A DNA stretch of 64,000 nt, taken from assembly GCF_034313965.1 (NCBI RefSeq), contig NZ_JAVIWQ010000002.1:1-64000 (forward strand), in the 5' to 3' direction. Under the pieces are notes generated by a model. It was given only the letters and a program-made list of their open reading frames with translations. It did no database searches and was not told the DNA's origin. Source of the DNA: Herbaspirillum sp. RTI4. Its GTDB lineage: Bacteria > Pseudomonadota > Gammaproteobacteria > Burkholderiales > Burkholderiaceae_D. Position numbers and translations under genes: made by a program. Positions within the stretch are counted from its first letter, which is position 1; each line of letters begins with the position of its first letter. Of the stretch, positions 28,357 through 36,891 are shown one piece after another.

Positions 28357-29793
28357 TTACTCCACTGCCTTAATCATGTCCTCGATCACCTTCTTGGCAT
28401 CGCCGAACACCATCACGGTCTTGTCCATGTAGAACAGTTCATTGTCCAGCCCGGCATAACCGGAAGCCATCGAGCGCTTGTTGACGATCACGGTCTTGGC
28501 TTTGTAGACCTCCAGAATCGGCATACCGGCAATCGGTGACTTCGGATCTTTCGCCGCCGGATTGACCACATCGTTCGCCCCCAGCACCAGCACTACGTCG
28601 GCCTGACTGAACTCGCTGTTGATGTCTTCCATCTCGAACACCTGGTCGTAAGGCACTTCGGCTTCTGCCAGCAGCACGTTCATGTGTCCTGGCATACGAC
28701 CGGCCACCGGATGAATGGCGTATTTGACGATGACGCCCTTTTGCGTCAGCTTCTCGGTCAATTCTTTGAGAGCATGCTGCGCACGCGCCACCGCCAGACC
28801 ATAGCCCGGGACGATGATCACGGTTTCCGCATTGCTCATCAGGAAAGCGGCGTCATCAGGAGAACCGGTCTTGACCGGCCGTTGCGCTTGCGCCCCGGCG
28901 CTTGCTGCCGAAGCAGGTTCGCCGCCGAAGCCGCCCAGAATCACGTTGAAGAAGGAACGATTCATCGCCTTGCACATGATGTAAGACAGAATCGCCCCGC
29001 TCGACCCCACCAGCGAACCGGCGATGATCAGCATAGGATTATTCAGCGAGAAGCCAATACCTGCCGCTGCCCAGCCGGAATAGCTGTTGAGCATCGACAC
29101 CACCACCGGCATGTCCGCGCCACCAATCGGGATGATGATCAGCACACCCAGAGCAAACGCGATGGCGGTCATCAGAATGAACGGCAGCCAGTGCTGCGTC
29201 AGCACAAAAATCACGCCAAAACCGATCATTGCCACTGCCAGCACCAGATTGACGAAATGCTGACCCGTAAAACTGACCGGCGTGCCCTGGAACAAACGGA
29301 ATTTATATTTCCCGGACAACTTGCCGAAGGCAATGATAGAACCGGAAAACGTAATCGCGCCGACAAAGGTGCCGATGAACAATTCGATACGGTTACCGAT
29401 AGGCAGCGCCTCGCCATGCGCCGCGATACCGAAGGCCCAGGGCTCCGACACGGCAGCAACTGCGATACACACTGCCGCCAGACCGATCAGGGAATGCATG
29501 GCCGCAACCAGTTCCGGCATCTTGGTCATTTCCACGCTTTTCGCGAGATAAGCCCCGATGCTGCCGCCGACGACCACACCGCCCACCACCAGCCACAAAC
29601 CGATGCCGCTGTGAGCGAGATCGGCTTGCAAACGCACCATCAGCGCCAGCGTGGTGACGACAGCCACCGCCATGCCGATCATGCCGAAGGCATTGCCGCG
29701 CCGTGCTGTCGACGGATGCGACAAACCCTTGAGCGCCTGAATGAAACAGACCGACGCAACCAGATACAACAAAGTGACGAGATTCATGCTCAT
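28357..29793 (-). CDS. pntB: NAD(P) transhydrogenase beta subunit PntB
   Basis: Membrane subunit of the proton-translocating transhydrogenase that makes NADPH from NADH and NADP+. About nine hydrophobic segments fill the first ~290 residues; the C-terminal NADP-binding domain (dIII) contains VPGYGLAVARAQH and the family end-region GDAKKVIEDM. 478 residues, usual length. Last gene of pntAA-panD-pntAB-pntB, 2 bp after pntAB. Confidence 0.97.
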   Translation of the reverse strand: MSMNLVTLLYLVASVCFIQALKGLSHPSTARRGNAFGMIGMAVAVVTTLALMVRLQADLAHSGIGLWLVVGGVVVGGSIGAYLAKSVEMTKMPELVAAMHSLIGLAAVCIAVAAVSEPWAFGIAAHGEALPIGNRIELFIGTFVGAITFSGSIIAFGKLSGKYKFRLFQGTPVSFTGQHFVNLVLAVAMIGFGVIFVLTQHWLPFILMTAIAFALGVLIIIPIGGADMPVVVSMLNSYSGWAAAGIGFSLNNPMLIIAGSLVGSSGAILSYIMCKAMNRSFFNVILGGFGGEPASAASAGAQAQRPVKTGSPDDAAFLMSNAETVIIVPGYGLAVARAQHALKELTEKLTQKGVIVKYAIHPVAGRMPGHMNVLLAEAEVPYDQVFEMEDINSEFSQADVVLVLGANDVVNPAAKDPKSPIAGMPILEVYKAKTVIVNKRSMASGYAGLDNELFYMDKTVMVFGDAKKVIEDMIKAVE

Positions 29794-29795
29794 GC

Positions 29796-30113
29796 TTATG
29801 CCCCTGCCTTATCTGTCTTGATCTTGGGTTCTTTTTTCTTGAACATTTCCAACATGCGCTGCGTCACCATGAACCCGCCGAAGACGTTGACCGCCGCCAG
29901 CGTCACTGCCAGCGTGCCGGCGACCTGGCCAACCAGTCCCTCGGTCAGGCCGGCCGCCAGCATGGCACCGATGATGATGATGGCCGAGATGGCATTCGTC
30001 ACCGCCATCAGGGGCGTGTGCAAAGCCGACGTCACTGTCCAGACGACGTGATAGCCCACGTAGATGGCCAGCACGAAAATGATCAGATTTATAACGGTAT
30101 GACTGATTTCCAT
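29796..30113 (-). CDS. pntAB: NAD(P) transhydrogenase alpha subunit, membrane part PntAB (PntA2)
   Basis: Small 105-residue protein with three to four membrane segments (TVINLIIFVLAIYVGYHVVW, then AIIIIGAMLAAGLTEG, and VAGTLAVTLAAVNVFGGFMV). It corresponds to the C-terminal membrane domain of the E. coli PntA protein, encoded separately here as in many alpha- and betaproteobacteria. Its partners are pntAA upstream and pntB downstream. Confidence 0.95.
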   Translation of the reverse strand: MEISHTVINLIIFVLAIYVGYHVVWTVTSALHTPLMAVTNAISAIIIIGAMLAAGLTEGLVGQVAGTLAVTLAAVNVFGGFMVTQRMLEMFKKKEPKIKTDKAGA

Positions 30114-30154
30114 GAGGATTTCCTTTTTGACAGGCCGCTATGCGGCACCGTGAG

Positions 30155-30517
30155 TTAGACGGGCTTCAGGCTGGTGATGTGATTTTTTTCATCGACGAAA
30201 ACGATCTTTTGCTTGTAGCCGGCAATTTCGCTATCGCTCATCGGCGCATAGGTGCAGATGATCATCAGATCGCCCAGTTGCGCGCGCCGCGCCGCCGCAC
30301 CGTTGAGCGAAATTTCGCCGCTGCCGCGTTTGCCGAGAATGGCGTAGGTCGAAAAACGTTCGCCGTTATTGATATTGTAGAGTTCGATTTTTTCGAATTC
30401 GCGAATATCTGCTGCATCGAGCAGGTCCTGGTCGATACCGCATGAACCTTCATAATTGAGATCACATTGAGTGACGGTGGCGCGATGGATTTTCGCGCGC
30501 AGCATGATTCGTTGCAT
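30155..30517 (-). CDS. panD: Aspartate 1-decarboxylase PanD
   Basis: Pyruvoyl-dependent enzyme that makes beta-alanine for pantothenate and CoA. The proenzyme self-cleaves between G24 and S25 in NYEGSCGID, producing the pyruvoyl group; this motif is intact. 120 residues from ATG 30517 ([16 protein letters not shown]). It lies between pntAA (75 bp upstream) and pntAB (41 bp downstream) on the same strand, so it interrupts the transhydrogenase operon. Confidence 0.97.
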   Translation of the reverse strand: MQRIMLRAKIHRATVTQCDLNYEGSCGIDQDLLDAADIREFEKIELYNINNGERFSTYAILGKRGSGEISLNGAAARRAQLGDLMIICTYAPMSDSEIAGYKQKIVFVDEKNHITSLKPV

Positions 30518-30592
30518 AGTGTTCCTGTTTTGTTTCGTTTGATGTTGGGAAGCGGGCACTAGTGATAAGCCAGCTTGCCCGTCCCCGGTATT

Positions 30593-31708
30593 TTATTTTC
30601 TCAGCACTTCACCGCCGCTGCACAGCAACGTAGCGGCGACAATATCGTCTTCCCGATTGATGACCAGCTTGCCTTCGGCATCGACAATCAGCTTGAGGAA
30701 ATCGAGGACATTGCGTGCATACAAGGCCGAGGCATCGGCCGCTACCAGCGCCGCCAGATTGCCTTCACCGATGATGTGTACGCCGTGCTTGATCACGGTC
30801 TTTCCTGATTCGGACAGAGGACAATTACCGCCCTGATCCACGGCCATATCGAGAATCACCGAGCCGGGTTTCATGGCTTTGACGGTCTCTTCGCTAATCA
30901 GTACCGGTGCTTTGCGACCCGGAATGAGTGCGGTAGTGATGATGATGTCGGCCTGCTTGGCACGCTCATGTACCAGTTCGGCCTGCCGCCGCATCCAGTC
31001 GGCGGGCATGGGACGGGCGTATCCGCCGACGCCTTGCGCAATTTCTTTTTCTTCTTCGGTAATGAAAGGCACATCGAGGAATTTAGCTCCCAGCGATTCG
31101 ATTTGTTCCTTGACGGCGGGACGCACGTCGGAGGCTTCAATCACTGCGCCCAGGCGCTTGGCCGTGGCAATCGCCTGCAAGCCGGCAACACCTGCGCCCA
31201 TGATCAGAATACGCGCCGCCTTGACGGTGCCGGCGGCGGTCATCAGCATCGGCATGAAACGCTGATAGGTATTGGCGGCCATCAGCACCGCCTTGTAGCC
31301 GGCGATATTGGCTTGTGAGGACAACACATCCATCGATTGCGCGCGCGAAGTACGTGGCGCGGCTTCAAGGGCGAAGGCAGTCAGGCCGGCGGCGGCCAGC
31401 GCCGCAGTATTGTCGGCGTCGAAAGGATTGAGCATGCCGACCACGACGGTGCCGGATTTGAGTAAATCGCGTTCAGCGGCGCTCGGGGCGCGCACTTTCA
31501 GCACGGCCTCTGCACCGAAAGCTTCGGCAGCGCTGCCTATGGTGGCACCGGCAGCGAGGTAGGCCTCATCAGTAATACTGGCGTTGATACCCGCACCGGC
31601 TTGCACCAGTACCTGATGCTTGGCTGCAATCAACTTTTTGACTGTTTCTGGCGTGGCGGCAACTCTGGTTTCCCCATCCCGGCTTTCCGTCGGTATTCCT
31701 AATTTCAT
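30593..31708 (-). CDS. pntAA: NAD(P) transhydrogenase alpha subunit, NAD-binding part PntAA (PntA1)
   Basis: Soluble NAD(H)-binding domain of transhydrogenase. It begins MKLGIPTESRDGETRVAATP and contains the Rossmann motif ILIMGAGVAGLQAIATAKRLG near residue 170, with the RQAELVHERAKQADIIITTA segment typical of the AlaDH/PNT family. 371 residues from ATG 31708; longer frames upstream look unconserved. The membrane part of this subunit is encoded by the separate pntAB. Confidence 0.96.
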   Translation of the reverse strand: MKLGIPTESRDGETRVAATPETVKKLIAAKHQVLVQAGAGINASITDEAYLAAGATIGSAAEAFGAEAVLKVRAPSAAERDLLKSGTVVVGMLNPFDADNTAALAAAGLTAFALEAAPRTSRAQSMDVLSSQANIAGYKAVLMAANTYQRFMPMLMTAAGTVKAARILIMGAGVAGLQAIATAKRLGAVIEASDVRPAVKEQIESLGAKFLDVPFITEEEKEIAQGVGGYARPMPADWMRRQAELVHERAKQADIIITTALIPGRKAPVLISEETVKAMKPGSVILDMAVDQGGNCPLSESGKTVIKHGVHIIGEGNLAALVAADASALYARNVLDFLKLIVDAEGKLVINREDDIVAATLLCSGGEVLRK

Positions 31709-31946
31709 TACGACCCCTTTGTTATAGATAACGCTGATGTCTTGCCTGGAAACAGTCCCGCCAAAATCATGTTCTGAGGGTATAAACCTCACATTGGCGC
31801 TGCCAGACCGACGACCTTCTGCAGCCACGGTAAAATGACTATCGTTTAAAAAGTTGATTATGCCTGATGAATAGTATGCGCGACCCCGTTCGGATATTCT
31901 CCTCCCGACAACTGTCGCCGCTTGCAACCGGCGCAGGGAGTTTTCC

Positions 31947-33047
31947 ATGAGCAAGAAAAAAGTAGTGGTCGGCATGTCTGGCGGCGTCGACTCGTCGGTT
32001 ACGGCATGGCTGCTGAAAGAGCAAGGCTATGAAGTCATCGGCCTGTTCATGAAGAACTGGGAAGACGAAGATAACGATGAATATTGCTCAACGCGTCAGG
32101 ATTGGATAGACGCCGTGAGCGTCGCCGATGTGGTCGGCGTCGATATCGAGGCAGTGAATTTTGCCGCTGAGTACAAGGACCGGGTGTTTTCCGAGTTTCT
32201 GCGCGAATACCAGGCGGGACGAACTCCCAATCCCGATGTGCTGTGCAATGCGGAAATCAAGTTCAAGGCATTTCTGGATCACGCAATGTCGCTGGGCGCA
32301 GATTTGATTGCGACTGGTCATTACGCTCGTGTGCGTCAAAATATGGCGGGGAGTTTCGAATTGCTCAAGGCACTCGATGCAAGCAAAGACCAAAGCTACT
32401 TTTTACATCGGCTCAGCCAGCAACAATTGGCCAACACCCTGTTCCCGCTTGGAGAGATGCAAAAAACCGAAGTGCGTGCCATTGCGGAACGCTTGCATCT
32501 GCCGAATGCCGCTAAAAAGGATTCGACCGGGATTTGTTTCATTGGCGAACGCCCCTTCCGCGAATTTCTGAACCGCTATCTGTCCTACCAGCCGGGCCCG
32601 ATCAAGACGTCTGACGGCGTCACTATCGGCGAGCATGTGGGCTTGAGTTTTTATACGCTGGGTCAGCGCAAAGGTATCGGCATAGGCGGTCTGAAAGCGC
32701 ATCAGAATGAGGATGGCAAGGGCGATGCCTGGTATGTAGCAAGGAAAGATGTGCTGACCAACACGCTCTATATCGTGCAAGGCCATGCCCATCCGTGGCT
32801 GCTGGCACCGGCGCTGACCGCCAGCCAGATCAGTTGGGTTGCCGGCCATGCCCCTCAAAATGGGCTGCTGGCGGCCAAAACGCGCTATCGCCAGAGCGAT
32901 GTCGTCTGCGAGTTGCAGAACATCGACGACGCTCACTTCGGCCTGCAGTTCGAACAAGCGCAATGGGCTGTGACGCCGGGCCAGTCGGCGGTGCTCTACG
33001 ATGGCGATATTTGCTTAGGCGGTGGAATTATAGAAACCGCCGGCTAA
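31947..33047 (+). CDS. mnmA: tRNA-specific 2-thiouridylase MnmA
   Basis: ATP-dependent enzyme that thiolates U34 of tRNA-Lys, -Glu and -Gln. The PP-loop is [15 protein letters not shown] at residues ~9-23; catalytic cysteines are C100 ([10 protein letters not shown]) and C197 (STGICFIG). 366 residues, typical. Divergent from pntAA. A strong terminator follows at 33094. Confidence 0.97.
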   Translation: MSKKKVVVGMSGGVDSSVTAWLLKEQGYEVIGLFMKNWEDEDNDEYCSTRQDWIDAVSVADVVGVDIEAVNFAAEYKDRVFSEFLREYQAGRTPNPDVLCNAEIKFKAFLDHAMSLGADLIATGHYARVRQNMAGSFELLKALDASKDQSYFLHRLSQQQLANTLFPLGEMQKTEVRAIAERLHLPNAAKKDSTGICFIGERPFREFLNRYLSYQPGPIKTSDGVTIGEHVGLSFYTLGQRKGIGIGGLKAHQNEDGKGDAWYVARKDVLTNTLYIVQGHAHPWLLAPALTASQISWVAGHAPQNGLLAAKTRYRQSDVVCELQNIDDAHFGLQFEQAQWAVTPGQSAVLYDGDICLGGGIIETAG

Positions 33048-33093
33048 ACGCCCCCTGGACAACATAAGCGCGCTGGTCTTGCGCGCACTCCTG

Positions 33094-33126
33094 AACGCTC
33101 CGTCGGCCCTGCCTGCGGAGCGTTTT
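33094..33126 (+). terminator. Rho-independent terminator of mnmA
   Basis: AACGCTCCG (33094-33102) pairs with CGGAGCGTT (33116-33124), followed by TTTT. It lies 47 bp after the mnmA stop and isolates the iron genes that follow. Confidence 0.85.
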
Positions 33127-33171
33127 GCATTCGGGGTCGCTTTTCTTCCACAAAACAAAATAGGAATTCCC

Positions 33172-33200
33172 TTGCAATCGCTTTATAAATGTTGAATAAT
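33172..33200 (+). promoter_or_regulatory. Candidate sigma-70 promoter of hemP
   Basis: TTGCAA at 33172-33177 and AATAAT at 33195-33200 are 17 bp apart. The Fur-box candidate at 33206 lies just downstream, where a bound repressor would block initiation. Confidence 0.5.
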
Positions 33201-33205
33201 CTAAA

Positions 33206-33220
33206 TAAGAATTGTTCGCA
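33206..33220 (+). promoter_or_regulatory. Candidate Fur box upstream of hemP
   Basis: TAAGAATTGTTCGCA matches the 7-1-7 Fur consensus TGAGAATNATTCTCA at 11 of 14 informative positions. It lies 18 bp before the hemP start, with AGGAGG at 33227-33232 as ribosome binding site. hemP genes are typically iron-repressed through Fur. Confidence 0.6.
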
Positions 33221-33237
33221 TTCAATAGGAGGTTTTC

Positions 33238-33429
33238 ATGAATCATATGATGCATCAGCCAAACACCAAGCACTCAAGCCCCCCCGCCACATCTGCCGAC
33301 GGCTCACCGATTACTCGGATTAAGAGTCAAGATCTGTTCCGACAAATGCGTGAACTCGAAATCGATCACGGCGGCCGTATTTACAAATTACGGCTGACCC
33401 AGCTGAACAAACTGATTTTAACTGCGTAA
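33238..33429 (+). CDS. hemP: Hemin uptake protein HemP
   Basis: Small 63-residue protein of the HemP/HmuP family, which acts in the cytoplasm in iron-responsive heme uptake or its regulation. The diagnostic C-terminal half is GGRIYKLRLTQLNKLILT, preceded by the typical ITRIKSQDLF. A strong AGGAGG site sits 5 bp before the ATG. No heme receptor gene is in the window; the gene heads the hemP-bfd-tonB-exbBD-bfr iron block. Confidence 0.92.
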   Translation: MNHMMHQPNTKHSSPPATSADGSPITRIKSQDLFRQMRELEIDHGGRIYKLRLTQLNKLILTA

Positions 33430-33511
33430 TAAACTGACAACGACAACGCCAGCCAGATGCCGGATATCGTCGGCATCTCAGCCAGCATCCAACTCTCCCA
33501 AGGAGAATGTG

Positions 33512-33823
33512 ATGGCGATCGAACAAACCATGTTGGAACCGAATAACGCACCGGCACAACCGGAATTACTTGTCTCCGCCGTGTTGCATCTGATGTCGCA
33601 TTACACCGCGAACACCAATGAAAGCAGTAGTTGCGTAAAGCTGGCATCGGTCATTGAACGGCATCTGAAAGCGCTGGCCGATCTGCCGAATCTGGCACCC
33701 GTTCTTCGCGCAACCTGCCTTCAACTGTCTGAACAATGGGCGGCAATCGTTGAACGAACCATGCCGCGACCGGAAAAACTGACATTTTTTTCACGCATCG
33801 TCTCCGGGGTGAAATCGGCGTAA
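33512..33823 (+). CDS. Small hypothetical protein between hemP and bfd
   Basis: 103 residues, not recognised. The sequence is helical-looking and soluble, with no signal peptide or membrane segment; it contains two cysteines (SSSCVKLASVIERHLK and LRATCLQLSEQW). AGGAG at 33501-33505 is well placed for ATG 33512; a GTG one codon earlier is also possible. It sits 82 bp after hemP in the same direction, so it is probably iron-regulated with it. Function unknown. Confidence 0.8.
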   Translation: MAIEQTMLEPNNAPAQPELLVSAVLHLMSHYTANTNESSSCVKLASVIERHLKALADLPNLAPVLRATCLQLSEQWAAIVERTMPRPEKLTFFSRIVSGVKSA

Positions 33824-33949
33824 TGCATCCCAGGGCTGGTTAATCAGCCAGAGAAAGTATTCATAGAGTCTCACCCTGATTTTTCCATTTTTATTTTTCC
33901 ATATTGGCCAGATCCATAAAAAGCCGGGCAACCGGCAAGAGGGCACACC

Positions 33950-34183
33950 ATGATCGTCTGTGTTTGTAACAACGTCTCCGACCGTACCATCCGCCAGGCA
34001 GTCAATGGCGGCATGACATCCATGGCAGAACTGCGGAATAATTTTGGTGTCGCCGCTTGTTGCGGAAAGTGCGGTTCATGCGCCCGGCAAATCGTGCAGG
34101 AATGCCTGAAGTCAGCGGCCCCGGCCAGACCGTCACATGCATTGCACATGCTTTCCTTTCACCCCAATGCCAGTGCGGCCTGA
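33950..34183 (+). CDS. bfd: Bacterioferritin-associated ferredoxin Bfd
   Basis: [2Fe-2S] protein that reduces bacterioferritin to release stored iron. The 77-residue sequence opens MIVCVCNNVSDRTIR and carries the second cysteine pair in CCGKCGSC, matching the C-x-C ... C-x2-C arrangement of BFD-like domains. The partner bfr gene lies 2.2 kb downstream in the same block. The stop is 12 bp before the tonB start. Confidence 0.93.
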   Translation: MIVCVCNNVSDRTIRQAVNGGMTSMAELRNNFGVAACCGKCGSCARQIVQECLKSAAPARPSHALHMLSFHPNASAA

Positions 34184-34194
34184 ACCGCCACCAC

Positions 34195-34878
34195 ATGAAC
34201 CCGAATTTGCTCCATCTCACTAGCTTTCCGACGACCATTTTCCACCCGCTTAAAAAAATCGGACCACTCGGCCTGATCGTTTTATTGCATCTGCTGCTGT
34301 TCTCTGCGCTGAAAAGTGGACTGATCAATCGGGTCATGCCAACGCAACCGAAGGAAATATTCGCATCACTCATCACGCCTGAGCATCCACCCGCACCCAG
34401 TGTTCCTAAGACAACAACACCCAAAGTCGTCAAACTCGCAAAGCCGTCTGTTACTCCACCGCGCCCGACGCCGTTGCCGATGCCCGTGCCAAACACACCA
34501 TCCCCGACGGCCATCGCCACAGCGTCAACACCACCACAGGAAGCCAGCCCGCCAGTGGCCCTGCCGACTGCAACTTCGACTAGTCCAGCTGTGCCAAAAA
34601 CCGTCACTAGCGGCGTGGAATATATCGCCAACCCACCGCCCACCTATCCCTCGGTCTCCAAACGCATGGGCGAAGAAGGCAAGGTCGAATTACGCGTCGT
34701 CATTAATGAAAAAGGCCTTCCTGATAGCGTCACCGTGAAAAAAAGTTCTGGCTGGCCCCGGCTGGATGAAGCCGCACGAGTGGCCGTCTTGCGCTGGATT
34801 TTCAAGCCCTATATGGAAAATGGCATATCACTGCGGGTAGCCGCAACCGTTCCCCTGGCATTCCGACTGAATAACTAA
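34195..34878 (+). CDS. tonB: TonB energy transducer
   Basis: Inner-membrane-anchored protein that passes proton-motive energy to outer-membrane siderophore or heme receptors. One N-terminal membrane helix (LGLIVLLHLLLFSAL), a Pro/Thr-rich periplasmic stretch at residues ~60-135, and a C-terminal TonB_C domain (PPPTYPSVSKRMGEEGKVEL, ... SGWPRLDEAARVAVLRW). ATG 34195 gives 227 residues; the frame upstream overlaps bfd and is not used. exbB and exbD follow. Confidence 0.94.
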   Translation: MNPNLLHLTSFPTTIFHPLKKIGPLGLIVLLHLLLFSALKSGLINRVMPTQPKEIFASLITPEHPPAPSVPKTTTPKVVKLAKPSVTPPRPTPLPMPVPNTPSPTAIATASTPPQEASPPVALPTATSTSPAVPKTVTSGVEYIANPPPTYPSVSKRMGEEGKVELRVVINEKGLPDSVTVKKSSGWPRLDEAARVAVLRWIFKPYMENGISLRVAATVPLAFRLNN

Positions 34879-34953
34879 CTACCATCAAAAATAGCCGCAA
34901 CACAGCTTAGCAATTTCTCCCATATCAATCAGCATCATTCAAAAGGAAACATC

Positions 34954-35688
34954 ATGGAAGCAAATCCTTACGGATTGGAAAGCCTCTGGACGCAGGGCGA
35001 TATCGTCATCAGAACAGTCGCCATGCTGCTGCTGGCCATGTCGGTCGCCTCGTGGTACGTCATTCTGACCAAGGCAGTGCAGCTACTACGCTACCGTTCG
35101 CCGGCCCATGCCGCAGGACACGCATTCTGGGACACCACCAGCCTCGACAGTGGCGTGCTCACGCTCGGCGCGGACAATCCCTTTGCCGACGTAGCCAAAG
35201 CAGGCATCAATGGGATGAGCCATCACCATGCCCACAAGGGCCATCTGCACGATGCCCTATCGGTAAGTGACTGGATAACCCTTTCGCTGCGCCAGTCAAT
35301 CGACGACGTTACAGGCAAGCTGCAAGCCGGCATGGCCGTGCTGGCATCAGTCGGCTCCACCGCCCCCTTCGTAGGATTGTTCGGCACTGTCTGGGGCATT
35401 TATCATGCACTGGTCGCCATCGGCACGTCAGGACAGGCCAGCATCGACAAGGTGGCAGGGCCGGTCGGCGAAGCGCTCATCATGACGGCACTGGGACTGG
35501 CCGTCGCGATTCCTGCCACCTTCGGCTATAACGCCTTGGTCCGCGGCAACAAAACCCTGATCGCCAAACTCAATAAATTCGGTTTTGACCTGCACGCCCT
35601 GTTCGTCACCGGTTCACGCTCAGGCAACAATGATGAAGGTGGCGTCCATAACAAAGGCCCCAGGCTAAGCGCCGTCGGAGGTGCGTAA
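34954..35688 (+). CDS. exbB: ExbB / MotA-TolQ family proton channel protein
   Basis: Integral membrane component of the TonB-ExbB-ExbD motor. Three membrane segments: TVAMLLLAMSVASWYVILTK near the N-terminus, then MAVLASVGSTAPFVGLFGTV and MTALGLAVAIPATFGYNALV, the last two with the family's conserved G-T-V-W-G and A-I-P-A motifs. 244 residues. The stop codon overlaps the exbD ATG (TAATG), indicating translational coupling. Confidence 0.95.
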   Translation: MEANPYGLESLWTQGDIVIRTVAMLLLAMSVASWYVILTKAVQLLRYRSPAHAAGHAFWDTTSLDSGVLTLGADNPFADVAKAGINGMSHHHAHKGHLHDALSVSDWITLSLRQSIDDVTGKLQAGMAVLASVGSTAPFVGLFGTVWGIYHALVAIGTSGQASIDKVAGPVGEALIMTALGLAVAIPATFGYNALVRGNKTLIAKLNKFGFDLHALFVTGSRSGNNDEGGVHNKGPRLSAVGGA

Positions 35689-36101
35689 TGGCGATGGGAT
35701 CCCTGTCCGATGCGGACGACGACTTCAATCCCGAAATCAACACCACACCCTTGGTAGACGTGATGCTGGTGCTGTTGATCATCTTCATCATGACGATTCC
35801 GGTCATGAACCACGCGGTCAAGATCGACTTGCCGCGCGCCACCAATCAACCCGATCAGACCAAGCCTGAAAATATCAACCTGTCCATCGATGCCCAAGGC
35901 AAGACCTATTGGAACGAGGAATTGGTCGATGCCGGCCAACTTGAACAGCGAATCGCCGTGGCGGCCCAAAAACAACCGGCACCTGAATTGCATCTGCGCG
36001 CGGAACGCAGCACCGAGTATGAAAAAATCGCGCAAGTCATGGCGGCCGCTCAATCAGGTGGGCTGAGTAAAATTGGCTTTGTGACTGAGCCTAAAAAATA
36101 A
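35688..36101 (+). CDS. exbD: ExbD / TolR family biopolymer transport protein
   Basis: Single-pass inner-membrane protein of the TonB motor. The membrane helix contains the essential aspartate (PLVDVMLVLLIIFIMTIPV); the remaining ~90 residues are periplasmic. 137 residues. Followed by a strong terminator that separates it from bfr. Confidence 0.95.
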   Translation: MAMGSLSDADDDFNPEINTTPLVDVMLVLLIIFIMTIPVMNHAVKIDLPRATNQPDQTKPENINLSIDAQGKTYWNEELVDAGQLEQRIAVAAQKQPAPELHLRAERSTEYEKIAQVMAAAQSGGLSKIGFVTEPKK

Positions 36102-36119
36102 GCACCTCTTCGCATCAAC

Positions 36120-36160
36120 CCGTCCTGCCGCAATTGTGCCGCAGGACGGTTTTTCTTTTT
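36120..36160 (+). terminator. Rho-independent terminator of exbD
   Basis: CCGTCCTGC (36120-36128) pairs with GCAGGACGG (36141-36149), followed by TTTTTCTTTTTT. It closes the hemP/tonB transcript. Confidence 0.92.
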
Positions 36161-36222
36161 TACAAGAACGAGATGGAGTGGCGAGCAAAAAAGAGCTGAG
36201 AAGTAAACTAAACATCGCTTCC

Positions 36223-36237
36223 CAAGAATGATTCTCG
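36223..36237 (+). promoter_or_regulatory. Candidate Fur box upstream of bfr
   Basis: CAAGAATGATTCTCG matches TGAGAATNATTCTCA at 11 of 14 informative positions, with a fully matching AGAATGATTCTC core. It lies about 120 bp before bfr, after the exbD terminator, so bfr likely has its own iron-responsive promoter. Confidence 0.55.
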
Positions 36238-36359
36238 CTAAATGAAGGTGAAAAGCCCGCCACGGTAGTCTATGATCTTCGTCCATAAAGACACAGCACC
36301 GCCATCAGCTGGCTAACTGCTTTTGCCTTTATCCACCCCTCACTTACCCAGGAGTTCCC

Positions 36360-36833
36360 ATGAAAGGCGATCCATCTATTCTCAAGTTGCTCAATGACCA
36401 GTTGACCAACGAACTGAGCGCTATCAATCAGTATTTTTTACATGCCCGTATGTACAAGCATTGGGGGTTTGAAAAAATCGCCAAGAAGGAATATCAGGAA
36501 TCCATAGGAGAAATGAAACATGCGGACAAGCTGATCGACCGCATCCTGATGCTCGATGGACTACCGAATCTACAAGCGCTGCACAAATTGATGATTGGCG
36601 AGAACACGCCGGAAATGCTGAGCTGCGATCTGGCGCTGGAAAAAGCCGCGCAAGTCACCGTCAAGGAAGGTATCGCTGCCTGCGAGAAAGTCGGCGATTA
36701 TGTGTCGCGCGAATTATTTCAGTACATTCTCGACGATACGGAAGAGCATATCGACTGGCTGGAAACGCAGATCGATCTGATCGACAAGATAGGCTTGCCG
36801 AATTATCTGCAAAGCCAGATGGCGGAAGAATAA
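36360..36833 (+). CDS. bfr: Bacterioferritin
   Basis: Iron-storage protein forming a 24-mer with inter-subunit heme. 157 residues aligned to E. coli Bfr without gaps gives E18, E51, H54, E94 and H130 of the ferroxidase centre and the heme ligand M52 (GEMKHAD). The sixth ligand, E127 in E. coli, is T127 here (DDTEEH), with glutamates at 128 and 129. AGGAG lies just before the ATG. Works with Bfd from the same locus. Confidence 0.95.
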   Translation: MKGDPSILKLLNDQLTNELSAINQYFLHARMYKHWGFEKIAKKEYQESIGEMKHADKLIDRILMLDGLPNLQALHKLMIGENTPEMLSCDLALEKAAQVTVKEGIAACEKVGDYVSRELFQYILDDTEEHIDWLETQIDLIDKIGLPNYLQSQMAEE

Positions 36834-36858
36834 GGAAAGGAAAGGAAAGGGAAGGAAA
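36834..36858 (+). repeat. Five 5-bp units abutting the bfr stop codon
   Basis: GGAAA, GGAAA, GGAAA, GGGAA, GGAAA run directly after the bfr TAA (36831-36833). A 7-bp hairpin follows. Confidence 0.75.
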
Positions 36859-36860
36859 GG

Positions 36861-36891
36861 GCGCGGCGAAACGACTGCCGCGCTTGTGTTT
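36861..36891 (+). terminator. Terminator after bfr
   Basis: GCGCGGC (36861-36867) pairs with GCCGCGC (36877-36883), followed by TTGTGTTT. It lies between the convergent bfr and gst genes. Confidence 0.65.
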
